From positions 620,001-684,000 of the forward strand of contig NZ_CP107918.1 of the NCBI RefSeq assembly GCF_036014195.1: a DNA stretch of 64,000 bases. Reading direction: 5' to 3'. Within the stretch, counting starts at the first letter, position 1. Each line of letters starts with the position of its first letter. Positions 35,771-43,781 of this stretch are shown piece by piece. Made by a program: the position numbers and the translations under genes. Origin of the DNA: Streptomyces sp. NBC_00442 (lineage in GTDB: Bacteria > Actinomycetota > Actinomycetes > Streptomycetales > Streptomycetaceae). The notes below the pieces were generated by a model, which saw only the letters and a list, made by a program, of their open reading frames with translations, searched no databases and had not been told where the DNA came from.

Positions 35771-36079
35771 GCCTGCTCCCGTCACTGATCCCACGGACCC
35801 CTGATGTGTAGACCGAAGCAGGGTGAATTAACCCTATTTCCACCTAATTTGAGCCACCCGCCCTCCCCCCATGAGCCCGATGGCCGCCCATCGCATCCGG
35901 GCTCATGCCGTCCCTCCTCGGGGCGGGCAAAGCGGAGTTAAAGGATTTGCCACGCCACCCCCATCGCCCGACGCCCCCAACTCGCTCCGGACGGACTCCC
36001 CTTCCTCTCTTTAATGTCATCTTGACGATAAAACGGGAAGTCGCTATCGTCATGTTGACGAAAAGAGAGGGGTTTCCCC
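35771..36079. promoter_or_regulatory. Divergent region with nested dyads
   Basis: CATGAGCCCG at 35870-35879 and CGGGCTCATG at 35898-35907 form a 10-bp stem whose loop contains GATGG-CCGC-CCATC. Downstream lie the twin TTGACGA operators of the SPFH operon (listed separately). The AT-rich patch 35825-35855 (GAATTAACCCTATTTCCACC) may be the promoter of the lipoprotein gene. Confidence 0.5.
36014..36061. promoter_or_regulatory. Twin operator TCGTCATNTTGACGA, 33 bp apart
   Basis: ATGTCATCTTGACGA at 36014-36028 and TCGTCATGTTGACGA at 36047-36061 share GTCATNTTGACGA and lie about three helical turns apart. The second is a TCGTCA/TGACGA dyad ending 18 bp before the SPFH start. The outer sequences TTGACGATA and TATCGTCAT also form a larger dyad. 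A repressor bound to both would cover the promoter. Confidence 0.7.
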
Positions 36080-37084
36080 ATGGCCGACATCTCCAGGCGC
36101 TTCGGCTGGCGCCACCTGCGGTCCGCACCCACCGCGCACGTCCGCCACCACAGGAACGGCAGGCCCGCGCACGACGGCGCCGGGCTGAGCTTCTGGTTCC
36201 GGCCCCTGAGCGCCGCGCTGTCCGAAGTGCCGGTCGCCGACCGGGAACTGGCCATGGCCTTCCACGCGCGCACCGCCGACTTCCAGGACGTCACCGTGCA
36301 GGCGACCGTGACCTACCGGATCAGCGAACCGGGCACCGCCGCCGACCGCCTCGACTTCTCGATCGACCCGGACACCGGGATCTGGCGGGGCGATCCGCTG
36401 GAGCAACTGGCCACGCTGCTGACCGAGACGGCCCAGCAGCACGCCCTCGACGTGCTCGCCCGAACCGACCTCGCGGCCGCACTCGCCGACGGCGTCACCG
36501 CGGTACGGGAGCGGATCGCGGCCGGGCTCGCCGCGGAGCCCAGGCTGCCCGCGACCGGCATCGAGGTCGTGGCCGCGCGGGTCGTCGCGATCCGCCCGGA
36601 ACCCGAGGTCGAGCGCGCGCTGCGGACGCCCGCGCGCGAACGGATCCAGCAGGAGGCGGACCGCGCGACGTACGAGCGGCGGGCGGTGGCCGTCGAACGG
36701 GAACGGACCATCGCCGAGAACGAACTCGCGAGCCGCATCGAACTGGCCCGCCGCGAAGAGGAGTTGGTGGAGCAGCGCGGCACCAACACCCGGCGCGAGG
36801 CGGAGGAGGCGGCGGCCGCGGACGCGGTACGCACCGAGGCGGAGGCCGCCCGCACGGTGCGGCTGGCCCGCGCCGAGGCGGAGGCGGCCCGGGTGTCGGG
36901 CGAGGCACGGGCCGGGGCGCAGGGTGCGTGGCTGCGGGCGCACGGCGAGGCGGACACGGCCACGCTGCACGCGCTGGCCGCGACCCGGCTGGCCGAGAAC
37001 CTGCCCCGCGTCGAGAGCCTCACCCTCTCCCCCGACCTGCTCACCGACCTGTTGGCACGGCTCGGCCGAGGGGGGCGGGCATGA
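36080..37084 (+). CDS. SPFH/Band 7 (slipin-like) protein without membrane anchor
   Basis: A 334-residue protein, ATG 36080 behind AGAGAGGGG. An SPFH domain spans about residues 30-195 (HARTADFQDVTVQATVTYRIS, EVVAARVVAIRPEPEVERAL), followed by a long Glu/Arg/Ala coiled coil (about 195-305) and a helical tail. No hydrophobic N-terminal segment is seen, unlike stomatins. SPFH proteins form oligomeric rings on membranes or scaffolds. Its stop overlaps the next start by four bases (ATGA), so it is translationally coupled to an NAD-kinase-like protein. Confidence 0.85.
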   Translation: MADISRRFGWRHLRSAPTAHVRHHRNGRPAHDGAGLSFWFRPLSAALSEVPVADRELAMAFHARTADFQDVTVQATVTYRISEPGTAADRLDFSIDPDTGIWRGDPLEQLATLLTETAQQHALDVLARTDLAAALADGVTAVRERIAAGLAAEPRLPATGIEVVAARVVAIRPEPEVERALRTPARERIQQEADRATYERRAVAVERERTIAENELASRIELARREEELVEQRGTNTRREAEEAAAADAVRTEAEAARTVRLARAEAEAARVSGEARAGAQGAWLRAHGEADTATLHALAATRLAENLPRVESLTLSPDLLTDLLARLGRGGRA

Positions 37085-37980
37085 GCCTGGCCCCTCGCGC
37101 GGTGCTCGTCCACCGCTCCTCGGAGTACGAGGAGTTGCTGGCCCGGCACGGCACGCACGGCCAGGCCGCCTTCTTCCTCTCCTCGCACGGCCGGGACATC
37201 CGCGAGGTGGCCGACCGCCACCACCGGGCGGCCCGCGCGCTGGCCGACGTTGCGGCGGCCGTGCCTGTGATGTGGCGTCAGGCCCGGGTCGAGCGCCGCG
37301 ACCTCGACCGTTTCCTGTTCGCCACGCAGGACGTGGTCGTGGTGGTCGGACAGGACGGGCTCGTCGCCAACGCCGCGAAGTACCTGGCGGGGCAGCCGGT
37401 GGTCGGCATCGACCCGGAGCCCGGCCGCAACCCGGGTGTGCTGGTACGCCACCGGCCGTCTTCGGCGGCGGCCCTCCTGGCGGCGGCGGCCTCGCCCGGC
37501 TGCACGGTCGAGGACCTCACCATGGTGGAGGCGCTCACCGACGACCGTGAGCGGCTGCTCGCGCTCAACGAGATCTATCTCGGCGCCCCCGGCCACCAGA
37601 CGGCCCGCTACCGCATCGGCCCCGACGACGACGCCGCCACGGCGGAGGCCCAGGCGTCGTCCGGCGTCCTGGTCGGCACGGGCACCGGGGCCACCGGCTG
37701 GCTGGGCTCGCTGGGACGGGTCCGCGCGGACGCACCGGCGCTGCCGGCCCGCACGGACCGCCGCCTCGTGTGGTTCGTGCGCGAGGCATGGGCCTCGCCC
37801 GTGACCGGCACCGCGCAGGTCGACGGGGAACTGTGCCGGTCCCAACGGCTGCGCATCACCGTCGAGTCGGACCGCCTGGTCGCGTTCGGGGACGGCATGG
37901 AGGGCGACGCCCTCGACCTGACGTGGGGTCAGTCGGTGCGTGTCGGCGTCTCGGACACGGCTCTCCGGCTGGTGGATTGA
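37081..37980 (+). CDS. NAD-kinase/diacylglycerol-kinase-fold protein
   Basis: A 299-residue protein coupled to the SPFH gene. VVVVVGQDGLVANAAKYL (GQDG at residues 90-93) stands at the GGDG site of NAD kinases and VLVGTGTGATGWLGSLG resembles their nucleotide-binding GTGSTG loop. GVLVRH, LALNEIYLGAPG and VDGELC also fit. The Gly to Gln substitution in GGDG is unusual. It is likely a nucleotide- or lipid-phosphorylating enzyme or a degenerate relative. The partnership with an SPFH protein and twin operators recalls NAD-homeostasis regulons controlled by NrtR-type factors, but no such factor is adjacent. Confidence 0.75.
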   Translation: MSLAPRAVLVHRSSEYEELLARHGTHGQAAFFLSSHGRDIREVADRHHRAARALADVAAAVPVMWRQARVERRDLDRFLFATQDVVVVVGQDGLVANAAKYLAGQPVVGIDPEPGRNPGVLVRHRPSSAAALLAAAASPGCTVEDLTMVEALTDDRERLLALNEIYLGAPGHQTARYRIGPDDDAATAEAQASSGVLVGTGTGATGWLGSLGRVRADAPALPARTDRRLVWFVREAWASPVTGTAQVDGELCRSQRLRITVESDRLVAFGDGMEGDALDLTWGQSVRVGVSDTALRLVD

Positions 37981-38071
37981 GGAGTGCGCCGCGGTGGCAC
38001 CGGCGGGACCCCGGCGGTGCGACGCCCTGGTCCTGACCGCGCGTCAGCGGGCCGTGACCGTCGATTGTCAG

Positions 38072-38083
38072 TGCCGTACGGCA
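38072..38083. promoter_or_regulatory. TGCCGTACGGCA palindrome
   Basis: A perfect 12-bp palindrome 40 bp before the 85-residue protein start and in the 143-bp gap after the NAD-kinase-like gene, following GATTGTCAG. It could be the operator or promoter element of the small gene. Confidence 0.45.
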
Positions 38084-38123
38084 TCGTGAACGGTGAGCCC
38101 GTAATGCCGAGGGAAGGCCGCCG

Positions 38124-38381
38124 ATGACCGCCACCGCTCTGATGACGTCCCATGAACGCTCCGCCGCCCAGGCCTATCTGCGCCTGTTGAGCACCGTGCG
38201 CGCCGCTCTCGACTCGCCCGCGGACCGACCCGTGGCCCCGCTCGCGCTGGAGGGAGTCATCGCCGAGGCGGACGACGCTCTCGCACGGGCGGGGCTCGCG
38301 GGCAACGAGGCCGCGCTGTTCACGCTCGTCGGCAGCCTGCACACCGGCGGGGCGCCCGGACCCGGGCGGGCCGGGCCGTGA
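38124..38381 (+). CDS. 85-residue helical protein, unknown
   Basis: ATG 38124 follows GAAGG. The product is acidic/Ala-rich (HERSAAQAYLRLLSTVRAALDSP, LALEGVIAEADDALARAGLAG), predicted helical, with a Gly/Pro tail. I do not recognise a domain; no partner is evident. A small actinobacterial regulator or adaptor is possible. Confidence 0.6.
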   Translation: MTATALMTSHERSAAQAYLRLLSTVRAALDSPADRPVAPLALEGVIAEADDALARAGLAGNEAALFTLVGSLHTGGAPGPGRAGP

Positions 38382-38411
38382 GCGCCCCGGTGCGGGGTGC
38401 GGGTGCCGGGA

Positions 38412-39236
38412 TCAGCTCTTGAGGCCGACACCGCCGAACATGGCGACCTCGTCGGGCAGCGACCCGGCCTGCTCGGGGCGCCAGCGCGAGCACGACACCA
38501 CCCCGGGTTCCAGCAGGTCGAGTCCCTCGAAGAACCGGGCCACCTGCTCGGGGGTGCGCTGGGTCAGCTTCGGGGTGCCGTGCTGGTTCCAGAACGCCAC
38601 GGCGTCGTCGACGTCGGGCATCGCCGGGCTGGTGATGGTGTGCGAGAGCACGAGGTAGCTGCCGGGGGCGAGCTCCTTCATCAGGTTGCTCACGAGAGAG
38701 CGCGCCTCGGCCTCGTCCTCGATGAAGATGACGACGCCGAGCAGCATGAGGGCGACCGGCCGGCTCAGGTCGAGGGTCTTCGCCGCGTGCTCCAGGATGG
38801 TCGCGCTGTCGCGCAGGTCGGCGTCGAGGTAGTCCGTGCGCCCCTCGGGGGTGCTGGTGAGCAGGGCGCGGGCGTGGGCGAGGACCAGGGGGTCGTTGTC
38901 CACGTAGACGATCCGGGCATCGGGTGCCAGCCGCTGGGCCACCTCGTGGGTGTTGTCGGCGGTCGGCAGTCCGGTACCGACGTCGAGGAACTGGCGTACG
39001 CCCCGGTCGGCCACCAGGTGGCGCACGGCCCGCCCGAGGAAGAGCCGGTCGGCCTGCGCGTAGTCGCCGATGCCGGGGTGGAGCGCCCGGATCTGGTCAC
39101 CCGTCTCCCGGTCGACGGGGTAGTTGTCCTTGCCTCCGAGCCAGTAGTTCCAGATCCTCGCGGTGTGCGGCTGTGCGGTGTTGATGCGGTCGCGCACATG
39201 GTCGGGCGTCGAGGAGGGTGCGGGATTCTCGGTCAC
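38412..39236 (-). CDS. SAM-dependent methyltransferase, Methyltransf_19 (DUF574) type
   Basis: A 274-residue protein, GTG 39236 behind AGGAG. HTARIWNYWLGGKDNYPVDRETGD and FLDVGTGLPTADNTHEVAQ, VYVDNDPLVLAHARALL are hallmark of this large Streptomyces family, whose members are numerous and whose substrates are mostly unknown. The SAM motif I is FLDVGTGLP. No biosynthetic cluster surrounds it. Confidence 0.9.
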   Translation of the reverse strand: MTENPAPSSTPDHVRDRINTAQPHTARIWNYWLGGKDNYPVDRETGDQIRALHPGIGDYAQADRLFLGRAVRHLVADRGVRQFLDVGTGLPTADNTHEVAQRLAPDARIVYVDNDPLVLAHARALLTSTPEGRTDYLDADLRDSATILEHAAKTLDLSRPVALMLLGVVIFIEDEAEARSLVSNLMKELAPGSYLVLSHTITSPAMPDVDDAVAFWNQHGTPKLTQRTPEQVARFFEGLDLLEPGVVSCSRWRPEQAGSLPDEVAMFGGVGLKS

Positions 39237-39362
39237 GGGTGTGTCTCCTGGAGATGCGTCGCTGCGTCAACCGCCAATCTAGATACTCCCGTTGCGAACT
39301 GTCACAGAGAACGTGCCGGATAACGGAGGTTCCGCGGACGGGCGGGCTCGTGCCGGCCCCCG

Positions 39363-40247
39363 TCATGCCTCTCCGGCCGCGCTCCCGTACGCGTCGAGCG
39401 CGGCCGCGACCTGCGCGAAGAAGGCGGCGTGGGCGGTGGCACCGCACGGCGCCTCGGGGTTCCACGCCAGCAGGCGGGCCCCCTCCTCCAGGGCGCGCCA
39501 TGCGGCGTCGGTCCGCAGGGTCTCCAGCGGGGCCGCGTTGGACCTGATGTCCATGAGGACGATGTCGGGCCGCAGTTCGACCGCCGTCGTACAGCGCGTG
39601 GTGAACCAGCTGGCACCCGGGCCCTCGCCCGGCTCGATCACGTGCACACCGTGGCCCGCCAGTTCGCGCAGCTCGGGCCAGGCCTGCGGGCGGGCCAGAT
39701 GGACCTGGTCCGGGCCGGCGGGCGACAGGGCGAGGACGCGGGGCCGTGGCGTGCGGCCGGCCGCCGTGCGCAGGCGTGCCTCGGCGGCGGACACAGCGGC
39801 GGCGTCCCGCTCGGGGGCGCCCAACGCCCGTGCCAGAGCGGCGAACCGGCCCCTTGTTCGCGCCAGAGTGTGTGCCTGTCCCACCTCGACGACGACCACG
39901 GGAACCCGCTCCTCCAGATGCTTGGCGGTCTCCGGGTCGAGCCCGTACACCTGGCCGCCGCCGTAGCTGACGGCGACGACGAGGTCGGGTGCGACGGCGA
40001 GCAGCGCGTCCACATCCAGGTCGCCACCCGCTCCCAGGTAGCCGACCTCGCCCGGCGGCAGCGCGCCGCGCTTGGCCGGGTCGGGTTCCGGCCCGTCGTG
40101 GAAGGAGCCGAACACCGCCACCGGCCGGACGCCGAGATCCTCCAGCGTGGCCCCGGCTTGGATGTAGGCCACGACACGGGACGGCGGGGCCGCCGCCGTC
40201 GACACCTGTCCACGGTCGTCCGAGAATCGCCAGGCCGTCTGCTCCAT
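39363..40247 (-). CDS. TroA/FepB-fold substrate-binding protein lacking a signal peptide
   Basis: A 294-residue protein, ATG 40247. The iron-siderophore-binding fold is visible (RVVAYIQAGATLEDLGVRPVAVFG, VDALLAVAPDLVVAVSYGGG, VPVVVVEVGQAHTLARTRGRFAALARAL). Binding begins near the N-terminus with no signal sequence or lipobox, so the protein should remain cytoplasmic as annotated. A longer frame to 40415 is Arg/Gly-rich and gives no export signal either. No ABC permease or siderophore genes are near. Confidence 0.8.
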   Translation of the reverse strand: MEQTAWRFSDDRGQVSTAAAPPSRVVAYIQAGATLEDLGVRPVAVFGSFHDGPEPDPAKRGALPPGEVGYLGAGGDLDVDALLAVAPDLVVAVSYGGGQVYGLDPETAKHLEERVPVVVVEVGQAHTLARTRGRFAALARALGAPERDAAAVSAAEARLRTAAGRTPRPRVLALSPAGPDQVHLARPQAWPELRELAGHGVHVIEPGEGPGASWFTTRCTTAVELRPDIVLMDIRSNAAPLETLRTDAAWRALEEGARLLAWNPEAPCGATAHAAFFAQVAAALDAYGSAAGEA

Positions 40248-40487
40248 GACGTCATCCGCCCCCAATGCGGTCGAGTCGCCGGCCCTGGGCGGACCGGTCC
40301 CCCGCTTGCCTTCCCAACACCGGTGACCGTCAAGCCAGTTGCGCACGCCGCCTGCCCCTCGCGGCATGTCGGCGCGCGCCGCCGCAGGGGACCCTTCGTC
40401 CCGCCGCACGCACACACCGGCGGTTTCGAGCCGCAGGGCGGCGATGCGGGCGACGTCGGGGGCGTACGGCTTCTAGTCTGCGGAGCC

Positions 40488-41009
40488 ATGAAGACGACAC
40501 GCCTCGCGGGTCTCGGCCTCGCCGCTGTCCTTTCATGCGCCGGCGCCCTGCTGTTCGGCGTGGGCACCCCCGCCAACGCGGACACGGCCGACCTGACGTT
40601 CAGCACGGACACCACCGAGGTCATTCCCGGCTCCACCGTCGACCTGACGATGACGCTCACCAACAGCCAGACGACCGAGATCCGGTTCGTCTACCAGTCG
40701 ATCCGGCCCACCTGGGCCACCAGCCGTCAGTCGGCGCTGAAGTACGCGACGGCGTCCTGCCGTTCGGAGGACGACCCGTGCAAGGACGACGGCTCCGGCA
40801 ACCTGGGCCTCGACTACGCGCTTCCCCTCGCCCCGGGTGAGACCCGCTCGGTGACGCTGACCTACCGCATCGCGCCGGAGTCGGCCTGCGGCCAGGTCCT
40901 GGCCTTCTCCTCGTACCTCTACTACGAGTACGGCGGCGGCTTGTTCTCCACGAGTGACACCTACGCGAGCCCGGTGATCCGGGTCGCCTGTCCGGCCGCG
41001 CACTCCTGA
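40488..41009 (+). CDS. Secreted protein with an Ig-like domain, unknown
   Basis: A 173-residue protein, ATG 40488 (GGAG close upstream). Signal peptide MKTTRLAGLGLAAVLSCAGA to TPANA, then DTADLTF... with a beta-rich domain (VIPGSTVDLTMTLTN, LPLAPGETRSVTLTYRI) and cysteines in ATASCRSEDDPCKDD and CGQVL...VAC, which could pair. Resembles actinobacterial small secreted or adhesin-like proteins. A 13+7 bp hairpin follows the stop. Confidence 0.8.
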   Translation: MKTTRLAGLGLAAVLSCAGALLFGVGTPANADTADLTFSTDTTEVIPGSTVDLTMTLTNSQTTEIRFVYQSIRPTWATSRQSALKYATASCRSEDDPCKDDGSGNLGLDYALPLAPGETRSVTLTYRIAPESACGQVLAFSSYLYYEYGGGLFSTSDTYASPVIRVACPAAHS

Positions 41010-41026
41010 GGCGCGCCACCGCGGAC

Positions 41027-41072
41027 CGCAGCGGTCCGGCCCCGGTGGTGTCACCGGGACCGGACCGCTGCG
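41027..41072. terminator. Long bidirectional hairpin between converging secreted-protein and chaplin genes
   Basis: CGCAGCGGTCCGG pairs with CCGGACCGCTGCG, extended inward by CCCGGTG-GTGT-CACCGGG after a single mismatch. It starts 18 bp past one stop and ends 16 bp before the stop of the chaplin gene on the other strand. Confidence 0.85.
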
Positions 41073-41087
41073 GGTGTGTCGGGTGCG

Positions 41088-41771
41088 CTAACGCGTGGCG
41101 CTCCGGAACCTGCGGTAGAGGACGCCACCGCCCACGAGCAGCGCCGCGGAGGCGGGGATCGCGAAGCCGAGCCCATCGGCACCGGTGTGGGCGAGCGTGG
41201 CCGCCTGCGGCAGCTCCTGCGGCACGGGGAGCGCAGGAGCGGCGGGCGGTGCCGGGGCCGGCTTGGGCGGGGCCGGCTTGGGCGGCGGCGCGGGGAGGTG
41301 CCTCACCGGCGGCGTCGACTGGTTCACGGACGTGTTGCCGATGGCCGGGTTGCCCACGCCGACGACGCTCACGGAGTTGCCGCTGATGTTGACCGGGAGG
41401 TCGATCGGCAGTCGCAGCCCGTTGCCGGAGAGCACGCCGGGCGAGCCCTTCTCGGCTCCGGACGCGGAGGCGCCCCCGCCGTTGCCCGAGTGCGTCGCAC
41501 CCGGCCGGCCGGCGTCGCGGTGGGTTCCGCCCGAGGTGTTGGCGCACGCGTTGCCCGCGGCCGGGTTGAGCAGCCCGAGCACGTCGACGGTGTTGCCGCA
41601 CGCGTTGACCGGGAGGTGCACCGGAAGCTGGACGGCGTTGCCCGCCAGCACCCCCGGCGATGAAATGGCGCTCCCGTCGGCGCTGGAGTCCGCATGGGCG
41701 TAGCCGGTCGCTGCCAGCACTCCGCCCGTGGCCACCGCCGTGACCAGGCCCTTCATGGCGACCCGTCTCAT
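41088..41771 (-). CDS. chp: Long chaplin, two chaplin domains, sortase-anchored
   Basis: A 227-residue secreted protein, ATG 41771 behind AGGAAA. After a signal peptide ending near GYAHADSSA, two chaplin domains appear, SPGVLAGNAVQLPVHLPVN (with the Cys pair: ACGNTVDVLGLLNPAAGNACAN) and SPGVLSGNGLRLPIDLPVN (NISGNSVSVVGVGNPAIGNTSVN, without Cys). A Pro/Ala/Lys linker, the sorting signal LAHTG, a hydrophobic segment and a basic tail (RRFRSATR) complete it. These amyloid-forming proteins coat aerial hyphae. Only one of the two domains carries the Cys pair, a feature to compare with ChpA-C. Confidence 0.95.
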   Translation of the reverse strand: MRRVAMKGLVTAVATGGVLAATGYAHADSSADGSAISSPGVLAGNAVQLPVHLPVNACGNTVDVLGLLNPAAGNACANTSGGTHRDAGRPGATHSGNGGGASASGAEKGSPGVLSGNGLRLPIDLPVNISGNSVSVVGVGNPAIGNTSVNQSTPPVRHLPAPPPKPAPPKPAPAPPAAPALPVPQELPQAATLAHTGADGLGFAIPASAALLVGGGVLYRRFRSATR

Positions 41772-42067
41772 TGGTTTCCTGCCTTCCGGAGTTGGTCGCG
41801 GACCGCTCGCCCGCACCGCCATCAACGGGCACGGGGCCAGATGGGTTATGGCTAATACGCCTTTCACCCCATCGAGTGGCCTGACTTTCGATTTCTCCGG
41901 ACAACCAAGTTTTGCGGCGGTATGGGGGGATCTGCCGAGTGCCGTGCACGGAGCGACCCGTGGGGCCCGAGGGAGACAGGGGGCGGCCCCGAACTCGTGT
42001 GCCTGCCGTGACAGGATCGTTCGAAGGCCGGCGGGGAGTCCCTGGCCGGGGCGGGTCTTGGGGGTTG

Positions 42068-42871
42068 ATGGTGCGCGGGGAGACGGACACCCGGGCGCGG
42101 GTGGCGGGGCCGAAGACGGCCCGCACGCGGGACGCGCGCCCGCCAACCGCCCCCGTGGCCGCATCGCGCGATGCGGCCGAACGCGGCCCCAGGCGGTTCG
42201 TACGTTTCCTCGGGCGGAACCTGCACCGCGAGTTCCGCTCCATCGTCGTGGAACCGGTCCGCGCCCTCGTGCGGCGCGGGCTCCCGGGTGTTCTCCTCGC
42301 GGTCCTCGCGTCGGCGGCCGTGCTCCTGTTGCACGCGGTGGACCAGTCACGGACCGGCTCCGCCGTGGTGCGGCTCACCTCGCACGTCCGCGGTGACATC
42401 CCGCTCCCGCTCGCCCTGCTCCGTACGCCTCTCTCGCTGTTCGTGCCCGCGCGCGACCTGCCGGCGCTTCCGGGCATCCCCGTCCTGTTCACCTGTTTCG
42501 CGCTGGCGCAGCTGGTGCTCGGGCGCACCCGGACGCTGGTGGTGGCGTACGCGGTCTCGCTGGCGGGCACGCTCGGCGCCCGCGTCATGCTCGCGGTCGG
42601 ACCTCGGTGGTGGGGGCTGCCCCCGGAGGCGGCCCATGTCATCGACACCGGGGCTTCGGCCGCCGTGGTCGGGCTCTTCGCCCACATCGCCGCGCTCAAG
42701 CGGGCACCCGTGCTGTTCGTGTGCGCCGTCATGCCGACGGTGCTGCGGTCCTTCGAGAAGCCCAATCTGGCGGGCCGCGAGCACATCGTCGCCATCACTG
42801 TGGCCGTGGGGCTCGGCCTCGTCGCCGGCCGCGAGCGCACACCGGGCGCACTGCGCGGCGGGACGTCCTAG
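42068..42871 (+). CDS. Rhomboid-like membrane protein without clear catalytic serine
   Basis: A 267-residue protein, ATG 42068, ribosome site weak. After a charged N-terminus, about six hydrophobic segments (LPGVLLAVLASAAVLLLHAV, IPVLFTCFALAQLVLG, TLVVAYAVSLAGTLGARVMLAV, HVIDTGASAAVVGLFAHIAAL). The DTGASAAVVGLF stretch aligns with the rhomboid active-site GxSG loop, which here reads GASA; I see no convincing catalytic Ser/His pair. Streptomyces carry such rhomboid-like proteins of unknown role. Divergent from the chaplin gene. Confidence 0.7.
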   Translation: MVRGETDTRARVAGPKTARTRDARPPTAPVAASRDAAERGPRRFVRFLGRNLHREFRSIVVEPVRALVRRGLPGVLLAVLASAAVLLLHAVDQSRTGSAVVRLTSHVRGDIPLPLALLRTPLSLFVPARDLPALPGIPVLFTCFALAQLVLGRTRTLVVAYAVSLAGTLGARVMLAVGPRWWGLPPEAAHVIDTGASAAVVGLFAHIAALKRAPVLFVCAVMPTVLRSFEKPNLAGREHIVAITVAVGLGLVAGRERTPGALRGGTS

Positions 42872-42915
42872 TCGGAACGTCCTGGCCGGAACCTCCTGGC
42901 CGGGACGTCCTGGTA
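42860..42915. repeat. Imperfect 15-bp tandem repeats
   Basis: Four variants of ACGTCCTGGCCGGGA (with TCGGAACGTCC and CCGGAACCTCC forms) run from the end of the rhomboid-like gene into the short gap before the MgtC gene. They look like slippage products. Confidence 0.55.
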
Positions 42916-42950
42916 CGGATGAGGGCGGGGTCGGCGGTGCGCCGGCCGGG

Positions 42951-43670
42951 TCACTCGTCCTCGTCGCCCTGGCGGCTGCAGGCCACCACTCCGGCGATGT
43001 CCGCCAACTGGACGGTGAGCGCGCTCGGATCACCGCGGCCCACCGCCCTGATCAGCACCTCCGCCACGTCGCCTGCGCCGTTCGGCCTGCGCACCTGGAA
43101 CCCTTCGACGGCGAACCCGCCGCGCTCGCACCGCTTCATGAGTTCCTGCGGCAGCCCCGGACGCTGCTCGTAGGCGATCCGGAAGGTCGAGGCCACCGAG
43201 CGCATGGCGGGCAGCCGGTGGACCAGGGGACGCACGGCGTAGGCGGCGACGAAGTAGGCGGCCGCCGCCAGGATCGACAGGAGGGGCAGCCCCGCCGCGG
43301 CGGCCGCGCCGACCGCGGCCGTCAGCCAGATCGTCGCGGCCGTGGTGAGGCCCTGGACGGAGCCCCGGTGCACGAAGATGACCCCGGCGCCGATGAAGCC
43401 GACCCCGGACACGATCTGCGCGGTCACGCGGGACGGGTCGAGTTCGATGGTCCCGGTGTGCAGGACATCGCCGAACCCGTACTTGCTGACGAGGGTGAAC
43501 AGCGCAGCTCCGACACCCACCGTGGTGTAGGTGCGCAGCCCCGCCGCCTTCTGACGGATCTCCCGCTCCAGACCGATGGCCGCCGACAGCAGGAACGCCA
43601 GGCCGAACTCGCCGGCCTGGAGCCAGCCCTGCCCCGAGGGTTCCACCGCCACGGCCGCCAGCGTCACCAT
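42951..43670 (-). CDS. MgtC/SapB family membrane protein
   Basis: A 239-residue protein, ATG 43670 behind GAAGGGG. The family signature GLEREIRQKAAGLRTYTTVGVGAALFTLVS and the QIVSGVGFIGAGVIF segment are distinct, with about five hydrophobic helices and a C-terminal ACT-like soluble domain (QPPGLPQELM... to IAGVVAC). Related MgtC proteins support growth under magnesium limitation or modulate ATPases; role here unknown. It is separated from the PucR gene by 111 bp. Confidence 0.9.
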   Translation of the reverse strand: MVTLAAVAVEPSGQGWLQAGEFGLAFLLSAAIGLEREIRQKAAGLRTYTTVGVGAALFTLVSKYGFGDVLHTGTIELDPSRVTAQIVSGVGFIGAGVIFVHRGSVQGLTTAATIWLTAAVGAAAAAGLPLLSILAAAAYFVAAYAVRPLVHRLPAMRSVASTFRIAYEQRPGLPQELMKRCERGGFAVEGFQVRRPNGAGDVAEVLIRAVGRGDPSALTVQLADIAGVVACSRQGDEDE

Positions 43671-43781
43671 CCCGAAATCCCCTTCCCGCGCAGCCCGCGC
43701 CGACCGCGCGAACAGGCTCTCCCTACCCATGGAGCCACATTCCATGGCGCTCCGCCCGCACGAACGGTCCGGTCAGCGGCG

